A DNA stretch of 64,000 nucleotides, taken from Siphonodentalium dalli (Eukaryota; Mollusca; Scaphopoda; Gadilida; Siphonodentaliidae). Below, piece by piece: positions 1 to 11,300 of the stretch (the stretch's first letter is position 1; the number at the start of each line of letters is the position of its first letter). A model generated the notes under the pieces. The model was not told where the DNA came from, made no database searches, and saw nothing but the letters and a program-made list of their open reading frames with translations. The stretch lies in assembly GCA_032622095.1 (NCBI GenBank), contig CP136063.1, positions 94,279,980 through 94,343,979 of the forward strand. Direction: 5' to 3'. The position numbers were made by a program, and so were the translations under genes.

Positions 1-206
1 ATTTCTTGTACATGCGAAGATGTGCATTGAAAGCATAATGACACACACGTAGGCTTGGCCACTGACCACAAAGATTACTCGGACCATTTACCATTTTAAT
101 AACACTGACCACAGTATTACTCAGACCGCTTACATTATTTCTACTACCCTAGAAAAAAGTATGTATTATCACACAACTTGTGAGCTATTTACCATGCATG
201 GTTGGT

Positions 207-1311
207 GTCTTAGTTAGAGGTGTCACGATTATTGATTATGATAATCGATCGTCAATAATCAACTATAATCGATTAATCGTAACTAATAACATCAGTGGAA
301 GTATTCCGTAATATGGCCTATTGGCTGGGTGCTGGTTAACAGCACTGTCGCTGGTTTTTTGAGGCATCGGCCAATGTAATTTTTACGTTAATAAAGTGCA
401 TCATAAACCAATGAACACAAGGTATTGAATACCAGCACAGTTCTTGGCGATGTTATGGTTATAATATTTGTGAGTTCATTAGAATGAATGTAGCGATTAA
501 TTTCAGTGTTATGAATAGCCAAACATACAAACAATATAAAAGTAGGAATGCACAACGGATGGCCGGCTGTTCCTAAAAAAAGGAAACTATTAGTTTCATC
601 AAACTTCCAGAGTGTGGATAACAATCACAAAGGTGTTCCCCCACCTGCAAATAGCAGGACTTAGAACAAGTTAAGTACTATTTGATAATATCGAGTTTCA
701 TTCAGCATTCACCGCGATACCCTGTACTAATAACATCTAAGTATACTTATGCAAACAAAGTATAGTCGCAAATAACATCGCGGAGAACATCGCTGATTAA
801 AATGCCATAGGTTCCCTGGTTTCCAGAGAATGTCAATCAACTACCCATTAGTCCAACCAGATTCAAGGGCGAGTGCATTCAGTTCATTGAACATGGTGGC
901 AGTCGGCATATTTCAAAGACATAGTGCCGCCTTTCAAGTATAAATATACAATTACATCGCCTTAAGTTTAAAGCTGCTTTAAAGCTGCAGTGCCGCCAAT
1001 TTGTAGAATATACAAAGAACCGATGAGTAACCATGCCGCATCATCAAATGAACTGCCGACTGTTTCCAACATAAGTTGGTAGTACTCATGTTGTCGGAAT
1101 CTCTTTGATATGCAATCAAAGGTTGTTAACCCTTCGGTTGTAGATTAAATGGTGTAAAACAAACATGGTACTAGTATTCAATAATATCCGGCATTTTCCA
1201 ACGTACGAAATAAATAACATAGATTAATCGACTTTGGAAATGGTAATCGATTATCGGCTTTATCAACGGTTCATCGATTATACTATTATTCGTGGCACCC
1301 CTAGTCTTAGT
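207..1311. mobile_element. Non-autonomous hAT element with perfect 8-bp target site duplication
   Basis: The element runs from 215 to 1303 (1089 bp). Its ends are imperfect inverted repeats of the form TAGRGGTGYCACGAWTA, continuing into interrupted ATCGATTAATCG-type motifs at both ends. It is flanked by an exact direct repeat GTCTTAGT at 207-214 and 1304-1311. Eight-base duplications and this type of terminus are typical of hAT transposons. No transposase-like reading frame is present inside, so it would need a transposase in trans. It lies to the left of the TXNDC5-like first exon, possibly in one of that gene's introns. The identical duplication argues for a fairly young insertion. Confidence 0.85.
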
Positions 1312-2299
1312 ATACATGTTCGAAACATTGTCTCATTATCAGCATTCTGAGAAATGCCCTTCGTATAAAACTATGCATGGTTCCATACAACCGAAAAGTG
1401 TGTGTCCAACGACATGCAATGTTGGTGAATTGTGTATCATTGTTACCAATCAATTGGCCTTAAGGAATTTGGGCAAATAATATTCTTAAATTGTGTTGCA
1501 TCTACTGACATTATAAATCTGCTCTGGACATAAAATTTTGTAGATTATGTGGCAACTATATTATAGCCTATAATTTAACAAGGATAGGTCTTAACATCAA
1601 TAAGGGTTATGCATTTGTGATTTTAATATTATGAAGATGGTTTATTTGCAATGCATGTAGGCCTATGGTAGATTTTAAATAACTGAACGATAAGTACTGT
1701 CACAATACGTTAGGTTTTTAAAACTCTTATTGGAAGTCACTCCATGCATGACGATTCAAAAGCCCGAGAATTTCTTGACTGTTCATTGCAGCATGGATCC
1801 TGCATGTCTTACAAGCCATGCAAGTTAGAATTTATACACTTTCACTTAATTCAAATAATTACTTGTTATTGATTCATTATATCATTGTCAAGATAGACAA
1901 ATAAATAAGATTTATTTGGTGCAATGTAAAAACATAATATTACAAAAGGTCCTACAATTTAAATGGACCATTAGATGTTACAGTTTAGATTGTATACAGC
2001 AGTTATTAAAACAGAGAATAAAATATTAAACAGTGTCAAACAATAATATGAAATGTTAGTTTCGTTTTCACTTACGGTATTTGTATTTTGTTTAATAAAA
2101 TATATAGATTTTTAGAGAAGTGGTCTTTGAGATGTAATAAGACTCACTAAGATATGTGATGAATGAAAGTGTGAGAGATGGTGTGCATAAGTTATTGGTG
2201 TGCATAAGCTTAAACTTAATTGTATGTAATGTACGTCATAGATATAAGATATTCGCGGCAATATTATGTATGCAACTGACAGTCAGATTGCGCTGTTGC
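1312..2299. other. AT-rich stretch, nothing recognised
   Basis: About 1 kb of AT-rich sequence between the hAT element and the decayed transposon to its right. I see no reading frame with familiar motifs, no inverted repeat and no tandem array. It is probably intronic or intergenic DNA of the leftward TXNDC5-like gene. Confidence 0.5.
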
Positions 2300-5200
2300 A
2301 TTATACCCCCTTATGTGGGGCATAAATTGACAATCACCTTAATAGTACAGAGGCCAGGCAAGAAAAAAACTATTTTGTCGACATCGGAATGTATATAACT
2401 GAAACCATTTTTTTCTATTAGGCAGTGTATCTGTGGACCATCCAATACCGGTAGTCAACAGTTTAAGGTGTGCAGCGACTTTTTTTGGTCAAATATGTAG
2501 ATTTGACGTCCAAAAAACACTATTTTTAATAAAAAGTTATTTATCCAATTTTTGGAATACTTAGAACATCCAAATTGTTTTCATGTGTAATACTATGGAT
2601 ATTCTACCTGAAAATGCATCCAAATAATTTAATAATTTAGTAGAAATTTTTTTTTTACTAAAAAGAGTTCAATTATTTGGAAAAAAATCAGAAATTTGGA
2701 TATTTTTCAAACTTAAAATTATTTTTTCCCCAAGAATTTTTTATCCTTACATGGAGTTTATGGTCTCAAAATTTGCCTTGATTTATTCCCTTAAAAATAG
2801 GATAGAATATAATGTCATACATACAATAGTTTGAACATTATTAGAAATATACTACCCCTCCCCCTAATAAAAATAAAAACCCCCGAAATTTTCTATATTT
2901 TGGTATAATCCGATAAAACATAAAAATGTGTATAATAGGTAATTCCTGGATGTCTGCTTATATTTATATCAGATTGTGGTGGGTTCATTGAATAACAACA
3001 TCACTTCAAACAATGTGACTATTCACTAAAATATGCAAATTTGATACAAAATTGTTTGAATTTGAGATTCATAATTCATATTTTCATTTTAAAATTTGAA
3101 TACCAGAATCTCACATTGTTTTAAACAGTTCAATCATGTGTATCATCCAAAGATGAGTCACTGTCACAATTGTCCACTATATTGTCCAGATTGTATGGGT
3201 TTAAACAATTCAGCTCACATTTTAATACAGGCGAGTGAACAATTCAAGTTGGATTTTCGGCAGCTACATCTGGACGAAGAACACCTGGAACTTGAACATT
3301 TACATGTTGTGATTTATTGAAATGTTTTCGGTAATGGCTCGGCAGTCATGAGAGTCGGTGTCATGCCTCCTTCATCTTCTTTCCAACCGTAACTGGTAGG
3401 AGATGGTAACTTTGGAACAGACGTGAGGGCTGCATACCACACAAATGTTTGATATTGACTGCGGAGTAGATGTTGATGCAAACAATCTTTAGTTGGTGGA
3501 AGTTTTGATAAGTCTGCTAGTTGATGGAACATTTTAGCCCTGAGTTCATTCACACCACATGCATTTGATGATAAAGAATAAAGTTGCATGATAAACTTTT
3601 CTGCCAGAAGTTTATCAAACTGACCATACAGGTCAATAGGTTGTAGCAGGGAAGGGGTCTTCATGTATTTCTTCCAAGTAGACTTCTTCCCTTCTCCTGG
3701 TTGTATCACATCCTGTAACTGCATGGTAAATTGGCAAACCATTAATTACTGATGCAGGAAAATTCTTTTCTATATCATTAATTGGGAGGTATTTAGGTTT
3801 CTTCACAGTCCCTGCACTCATAATAATTTCCTCATCAAGATTTCACAGGTGGTAGAGAAGCAATACAAGGACATCTGTGTCACGACTTTGGACTATTACT
3901 CTAGCATTTCCTTTTGTTGCAGCATCTTGACCATGTAATAGCATTCTGGTATCAGCTTTTTCGTGAGATGATTTTAGATGATCTAATGGGGAATCCAGTT
4001 GATGTCCAGAGATAGCTATCTGATAGTCAGCACAGCGACCAGCTACAATAACAGTATTTCCGATTGGTAAATCAACACCTTTCTTGAGTAATTCACTGGT
4101 CAGGAACTGCAGAAGGCTGTTGTTATTTTCTGATGATCCAATGAACATTACCCAGGAATGTGGCAGTGGAAGATCTCTTCTATCAACAAGTTTGTGTATG
4201 TATCTGGTTGACTGATTTCTCTTTTGGAGTGTCCCAAATTTTGTGGAGGCTGCTGAATAATTGTCAAAGACAATATCGACTCGATTACATCCATTTGTCC
4301 TGAAGTATTTCAACACTATATTTGTGAAGACATCTGCAAGATCTCCAAATGTTTCAGAGTGGTTTGGTTTACCAATAGCTTGAACAAGTGCCATACCATC
4401 AATTACATAGCATGTTGTCTTAGGATAATCTGGAAGTTCGTTCAATGAGTATTGGTCGGATAGAATGTGAAGTATAATGCAGCTTTATTTGTGGAATGGA
4501 GCTGTCAATCTAGTGAAGCGAGTGACATACTGCAACCAGTATTGAAATGTGCTGTTCTCGGAATTTAATTCACAGAATAAATCAAGCTTGTTAGATAATT
4601 TCCCCATCTTCATTGTTTCCGATACCTGTCTACAGCTGTCCATGTCCTTCCCTACCTCAAAATATGTAGATAACTTCTTTCCCTCATTATCCAAGACATC
4701 AAATCTTGTATCCTCATGCTCTCGAAGCCAGCTCTGATATTCCTGGAACAATATTCTGTACACCGCATCGAACGTTAGCTTGTGTGCACGAACAGATCTG
4801 TTCCACAACGTTCCCTTCATTATCTATCTTGTCAGATGTACATTCACTATATATCCCAGAGTCAGTCAAGCCAGAAAAAGCAAAATGTTGCCCAATTACT
4901 CGAAGGAAATTTAGAGCTATATGAAAACTTCCCATCCTGACAACGACATTTGAGAATTTTTCTGGCAACAACCAAACAATTTCCTTTGCCTTGCAATAAA
5001 GTGCCTGGTCAAATGTAATAACAGTATTAGGTTGTGAGAAATATTTAGAAATATGGCAGCATCGTAGAAGAACGGTAAGAATTGTGTCCATATCATTGGC
5101 TGGGGCAGGTATGATTGGTAAGTACCCGATAACTGATTTCTCTGATTGTACAGTGGACATTTTCTGGTTGTAGCCTGTCCAAGAAGGAACATACTGTTGA

Positions 5201-7455
5201 TCGATCACCATGATTCCGTGATATTAAGTAGACTAAATCCTTGTATTTGCTTTCTGATTGCAGGTCATCATTTGGTTTAACATCAATCCTGCCAAGCCCT
5301 CGTGGTGAAACATGGCATGAAACATTTAGATACTCGACACTATTAAATGGTGGTGGGACAGATTTAAGAACTTTATCCCGTTGTATTCTATCACTCCTCT
5401 GTATTTTGCATGAAGCAGCGCTGTCATCCGGTTTGTCTACGGCTCTCTGAAAAGCTGCCATTTGTGTAACATGGAAGGTTCCTTTTCCATCTAGATTCTC
5501 CTCAATGATGTCCTGGTTATCTGCAGCAAATTGAATAAATTGACCTTTCTGTAAATTGTTGGGAATGAAAGTAGAATTGTTTAAAATGAATCTCTCTATC
5601 TGAGCATTTGCTTCCGTAGTGTCAATTCGCTGAACAGTTTCATAAGAAATGCTATGACCACCAGCATGTAGAAAGTTCACAAGAAACTTTGACCTAGATA
5701 TATGGTGAACAACTAATCCAGTAGCTATATGCTTTGGAGTATTCCGATTACCATTGAACATAGCATATACAATATCTTGGCCAAGATTTAGAATCTTTTG
5801 ATGAGTATCAGACTTCTTCTTGTGACTAAGAGTCAACACATCTTGATTTGGATCCAGGATTAAGCTAAGAAGAGTATACAAGCCATCAGGAATACAGTCC
5901 TCAGCTGCCTTTGCAGAAATAGAGTAACCTATGTGTTTTGACGATGATTTCATATTGGAGTGAACTCTCAATGCTACATGGTAGAATTCTTTCATAATAC
6001 TAGTATCACTATCTTGATCCACCGATGCATCAGATTGAAAATTACATAGAAGTTCATTGTCTGTTGATTCAAACAAATTGTTCAGCTCCTCGATACTATT
6101 ATCGTTTGTGCATGAAGAAAACACCAAGCTTGGGACTGTCTTATTTATATGTCTGCGAAATATAATTTCTGGGCCATAGTGTGCTTGGAGTTTGAGTTTC
6201 AGTGTACTTGAGCGAATATTGTTGGCACTTGTTGGACAATTCTTAGATATGAGCTCTTCATATTTTTGTACGACTGCATCCATTTGAAACACATGTCCTT
6301 GCTGAAAGCCAAAATCGACCAGAATGCTGAGATTATTCAAGGCAGAAGTATCCAAAGCCATCACTGATTCATTTTCTTCTGTGGATAATAGAGTACTATA
6401 TATTATCTGTCGGTTATTTATTTTTCCATGACATCCATCCAGATGAATAATGGACTTTTTCAATGTATACATTATAACTGAATGGTGGAGTCCACTTATT
6501 TAATAATTGAAACGTTGAACAAAAACAAACTTTATTTCTGGATTTATTCAATATTATTCAATAATCTGAGCTATGTTTCAAATAATAGTACTGGATTTGA
6601 ATTTTGTGATATACGTCCGAAAACTGTTCTCTGTAAGTGACTGACAGAGAATTATGAAGACACAATTACCACCTTAGCAAATGTCCACAAAAAAAAAATA
6701 TTATTCAAGCATTTTTATTTTTATTTTTATTTGTTTTTCCGACCGACCCTACCAAAACAATGTTAAAAAAAATCTGTAAAGCAGAAAAATAAATACGTTG
6801 GCCTTATCTGACATACCAAAGGCTAATAGTATTTTTATGGAATACATGTTGCTTTATAATATGTCCTGCAGACAAAAATACATAATTTTAAAGGAATATA
6901 CAGTAGAAAATGACTAAAAAATGACAATTTTTCCTATTAAAATATCTGAAAATGACATTAATGTTTAAAAATATATAATTTTACAGCTCAATACATATTA
7001 GTACATCTTTACTTCTATCTATTTAGAAGAAATCAGCTAAAAAATCTCATCTTTAAAAAGTGTTGTCAATGGATAGAGACCAATTATGTATTTTTAGATT
7101 TTTTTTCTATGGGCGACAGAGTTATGCCCCTTGTATGGCCCCGCACACCTGTACGGTTTGACTACCGGGCGTGGAGTGACCCTGAGGTGTCCCTTTATAC
7201 ATTAGAAAAGGTTTCAGTTATATACATTCATATGTCGACAAAAATGAATTCTAGAGGTTTTTTGTGGTTTTGGCCTCTGTACTATAAGCAGTGTACCAAA
7301 GAACAGACACGAACCAAAACATTGCGCAAAATATTAAACGAATACATGTGCATTCTATGCCTAATCATGTAATTGTTCACCGACACCTAGTATATTCAGA
7401 GTAAATTCACGAAAGCCCTTAAGATATGTGTCGCATTATGCCCCACATAATTACC
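2300..7455 (-). mobile_element. Decayed DNA transposon with inverted terminal regions, possibly Academ
   Basis: The broken coding region at 3206-6472 is bracketed by two related segments in opposite orientation, about 2300-2477 and 7130-7455. The shared blocks include TTTCAGTTATATACATTC followed by ATGTCGACAAAA, then GGCCTCTGTACTAT, GACTACCGG and an outer ATGCCCCACATAA. The right segment carries about 130 extra bases before the outermost block. This places the coding region inside a DNA transposon of roughly 5.2 kb. Exact termini and a target duplication could not be fixed. A superfamily carrying both an XPG/PIN-like nuclease and a cysteine-rich zinc domain would fit Academ; this is an inference from domain content. 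Confidence 0.55.
3206..6472 (-). pseudogene. Broken transposon protein: nuclease-like domain plus C-terminal CXC cysteine cluster
   Basis: Successive minus-strand frames (6472-5093, 5211-4714, 4820-4485, 4445-3843, 3821-3633, 3742-3314) read as one protein of more than 1000 residues interrupted by several frameshifts. The first piece contains FAADNQDIIEENLDGKGTFH, a pattern I associate with a large family of repeated invertebrate proteins. The piece at 4445-3843 has VIDGMALVQAI, a spaced HEKADTRMLLH and SRDTDVLVLLL; these acidic clusters resemble a PIN/FEN/XPG-type nuclease fold. The piece at 3742-3314 has LPSPTSYGW, typical of the region just before the tail. Past a stop at 3314, residues CKC, SRCSSSRCSC and NLNC continue in frame (3308-3206), the remains of a tesmin/TSO1-like CXC tail. 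Not functional. Family assignment rests on remembered motifs, not on a search. Confidence 0.6.
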
Positions 7456-7731
7456 CTACACCTTTACATGGCTTAAGACTTAAGCCTTAAGTTAAGGCTA
7501 AACTAATTAGTTAATATAATTTAAAGTTTAATAATTAAAATAATAAAATAATATACTATATACCGGTAGGCCTACAGCAGAAATATATATATATTAAATC
7601 AAAATATACTGTCATATCCCACTGTTAAAAACATTGTTAGGTGAGAAGATTAAAATTCGGTCCAAACAATGGGCCGAAACTTCCCTGCCGAATCTCCCCT
7701 GGGCCGAATCTTCTCCGACAGAGTTCTTACC

Positions 7732-7924
7732 ATGGAGCAAAGAACATCACAAAATGCCTCTTCTTGGCAATCTCAGTTTCGAAATTTTCTTCTGAGTAAC
7801 TAACAACACCAGCTCCATTATCTGCATCTTGTCCCACACACACATTTATGACAACCAAAGAGATGAAAACAAGCACACGCGAAATCATGACCATCTTCGC
7901 TGAGTCCAAATGGGAGAATGACAC
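7732..7924 (-). CDS. TXNDC5: First coding exon of a TXNDC5-like thioredoxin-domain ER protein
   Basis: The exon starts at 7924 (MSFSHLDSAK...) or at the internal methionine at 7894; the latter gives a compact signal peptide with a hydrophobic core, ISRVLVFISLVVINVCVG. It continues with an acidic linker and the start of a thioredoxin fold, ending KRHFVMFFAPW. The exon stops inside the Trp codon at a good donor (CATG then GTAAGA). The next exon should supply the CGHC active site. The phrase HFVMFFAPWCGHC is characteristic of TXNDC5/ERp46, a protein disulfide isomerase of the endoplasmic reticulum. Only this exon was identified; later exons must lie at lower coordinates or outside the window. 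The gene is divergent from RPLP1, with which it probably shares a promoter region. Another PDI-family member cannot be excluded. Confidence 0.65.
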
Positions 7925-8307
7925 GACACTCCAGTACGATAATCATCGAATGCTGTATAAGCTGAAATGCAATAATAATCACCAAAATGCAGAATGATGT
8001 TACCGGATTAAAAAAACAAAAACATTTTACACTAATTTCAGTTTGACAAAACACAATATATATAGAGATTTAATGCTACATATATAAACTAGATGTTATT
8101 TTGAGATTGACACAGTATACAGAAAATGTTAAGATTCCGTTTCCCATTCCGTGATTTATTTTTTAATCCAACCGCGCTTTGATTTCAACTTCCTTTTTCC
8201 GACATTGCTGTTTCAAAGTGTATTGTTCTCCCGTGAGCTAAGGCCAATCCGGCAACGTACACTGATTTAACGAAACATCAACCAACAAAACTCATCTTAA
8301 ATTGAAA
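7925..8307. promoter_or_regulatory. Likely bidirectional promoter between TXNDC5-like gene and RPLP1
   Basis: The two divergent start codons are 383-413 bp apart. On the plus side a pyrimidine tract CTTCCTTTTTCC at 8189-8200, about 108 bases before the RPLP1 start codon, matches a 5' terminal oligopyrimidine (TOP) start, as expected for ribosomal protein mRNAs under mTOR/LARP1 translational control. No clear TATA box was assigned. The short gap implies a shared promoter. Confidence 0.5.
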
Positions 8308-8379
8308 ATGGCATCAAATGATGAATTAGCTTGTGTTTATGCCGCCCTCATCTTAGCGGATGACCAAGTAGCCATAACT
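8308..8379 (+). CDS. RPLP1: RPLP1 coding exon 1
   Basis: Twenty-four codons from the start ATG to ...VAIT, ending in phase 0 at a strong donor ACT/GTAAGT. It encodes the first helices of the P1/P2 dimerisation domain. The bases around the ATG (AAAATGG) fit a Kozak context. Confidence 0.95.
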
Positions 8380-11300
8380 GTAAGTTCCGTGGTACAAGTA
8401 ACGATTCAGTTTTGACACATGGCCAGCCAACAGCAACAAGTTGCAACTTGTGTAAGATTGAATAACTGAAGTTGGAATAATTTCACTTTTGATTATGGGA
8501 AATGTATTGAGCTCTGGTTGTGCATAATCAGGTCTGGCACATCTTGGATTCAACTATATTAAATCACAGTCCCTAGGAATCACTGTTCGTTGAATAAAAT
8601 ATTATTTAATAATATTAAATCAATATATTATAGTTAGTTATTATATTAATATATATACCAGTTTGGCAAGTAAAAATTTTGTATACTGCATTTTCATTGG
8701 CAGATGATTTGCAAGAAAATACAGAGTACAAATTTTTATGCCACACAAACATTCGCGAATTCTGAGTTTATATCATCATATTCCGTATTTTTTTCTTGAA
8801 ACGATGGTGTGTTCAGATTGTTAGTATCTTTACCCACTTACGAGAAAATAGCTGTTAGTTACTCGAATATTCCTTCAGGTGCAAACTCGGTGGAATTCTT
8901 TACGATTTTGGAAAAACATATCCATTCTATAAATACCATTTTACTTATTCGCACCCGGTGATAATCCGAATAAAAGGGATTACGGATGTGAGTAAACAGA
9001 CATCGGGTGTGGTAAAACTGGCCCTGCTCTAAACTACTAAGTGCACATTTTAACTCATTCTCATTACTAGAGAAATGTAGAAATGATCATCTCAAACTAA
9101 TATATCTATATAGTTTCAAGTAGGGCCCTAGGGGTGGTTGATAACTTGAGATGTGAAAGCAAATTTTATATTCCAAGCTCCCGTTTTACTCCGCATCCCA
9201 AGAGCAGCAATGGGAGATAACTTGTACTGGGATTGGCTGCAAATTTTAAATAAGTAATTGTAATAAGGAACTGAATAGAGACACTACCGCGTCAGCAAAA
9301 AATGATTTTCACCAATTCCATAAATGTGAATTTATGGTGATATTTGGATGGAAATCACGATTTATGTACAAATCAGACCAGGTAGAGTTGATATGACCCA
9401 ACGAGCGCATTAAGAACAATTAACTTAATTGTCACATGTCAATTGTGGGGAGATAAATGCAATTTTTTCGAACGAAAAATCCAATTGTTCGTTTTAGTGA
9501 TGGAGCACATGGGGTGGTCTCTAGCCAATGAGATGATTGTTTACATAATAACAAAATCTGAAGTTGCCTAACTGCACCTGTTATCTGTATAGTGGAGGTA
9601 ATGTATCTAGATCTATTTGTTATATTTTAATCAAATTTAATATTATATGGACAGTGATTCCTAGGACTGATTAAATCGGGTCTGGCAAATGTGAGAATAC
9701 AGCTACAATAGCTGTATTCTACTATTCAGCTAACCTAGCTGTATTCAGCTATATATTATACTCTCAAACCGGCTGTTTTCCGATAATAAACTAGAAGCGC
9801 TAATTTGCGCATCGAAATTAGGCTACCATATTTTCCCACCACCCTCAACCAAATCAAAACCGTCGCTTGTTTTCTGACAAAGTGTTGCCTTTTGTCGACA
9901 CTGCGATGGCGATTATGTGTGAAAACTTACTACGGCGGTCAATGTCGGTCATAACGGTTTAATAACTCTCTTATGCAATGCGGAATACCTTGAAAAACAC
10001 ATTAAATACAATATTTATCACCGAAGATGAAACATCTTATTAATCATTCCCGGAAGTATCAATATGATGCTGCTAAAATGCAGTTTGGTTGGTGCGTTAA
10101 AACAGGTATAAAGGGGAACATCTCTATATTCTCTAGCCAGAGTTTAACCGAGCGAGTACCACTCACTGCTTGAGCTGACTTGCTCCAAAAATACGAAAAC
10201 GCATACTTACATGTATGTCGAATCGCGAAAATACAAATAACAATGTTATGTTTAGTAAGTTTTCACACATTATATATTTTCCCGCCAAAACAGATTGAAT
10301 AGTTCTGACTCGCTAACGACCAGGACTTCATGTTTAAAATACTTCAGAACTTATATAAGTCGCATTTTCATTTCAGTTGTCCCTATGTTGTGCCATACAT
10401 TTGCATTTATGCCGCACAATATCTGTATATACCGTTAGAATAGTTACCAGTATCGCTCACAAACCGCTAGTGGTATGTAATTTTAAATGCTTGATATAGG
10501 TACACCATTCTAACGCCCCCTACCGGTTTAGCATCGGGAAGAAGTAAACAAGTGTTTGCGATTAATTTGATCTTTATTTTATAAGTTAGTTAATGAATGC
10601 ATTCGCAGAAAATAGTCCCCAGTATATTTACAGACATCGACCACCGTAGTAAGTTTTCACACAAAATCAGAATTGCCGTGTCGACAAAAGGCAATACTTT
10701 GTCAGAAAACAAGTGACGGTTTTAAACTTTTGATTTGGTTGTGGGTAGCCGGAGAATATGGTAGCCTAATTTCGATGCGCAAATTAGCGCTTCTAGTTTA
10801 TTATAAAAAAAACAGCTGGTTTGAGAGTTTAATATATAGCTGAATACAGCTATTAGTGTTGAAACGACTAATCGAAATCGACGCGATTATTAAATTAGTC
10901 GATTCCGAAATTGGCTAGTCGACTAGTCGGAACACACCCACTAGTGATTTGCGATTTTTCGGTTATATCGTTCGATTCGATTTTTAAACAAACATCGAAA
11001 AATAAAATCGTAAAATTTGAGTAGACCGGAAAATCGCGGTTTTTATAAGGCCGGTGTTTATACTCTCCGGAAGTTCCCGAGTTATCTTCCGTGTCAAAAC
11101 AAAAATGGCGACGCCCAGTAAAAGCAAGTCCGTGTGGTCTTCGTATTATGCTCGCCTTGACGATAGACGATGTAAATGCAATTTGTGCAAGAAAGAGATA
11201 ATAGCTCCGTCTGGTAATACTACGAACTTACGTGCACATTTAGATCGGAAACACAGCGTCAGTATTTAGAAATAAAAGCCGAAACTGAATTCAGCGAAAA

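Noticed and set aside
2156-2398. 80-codon frame
   Set aside because: Lies within the inverted flank of the decayed transposon and has no protein-like composition.
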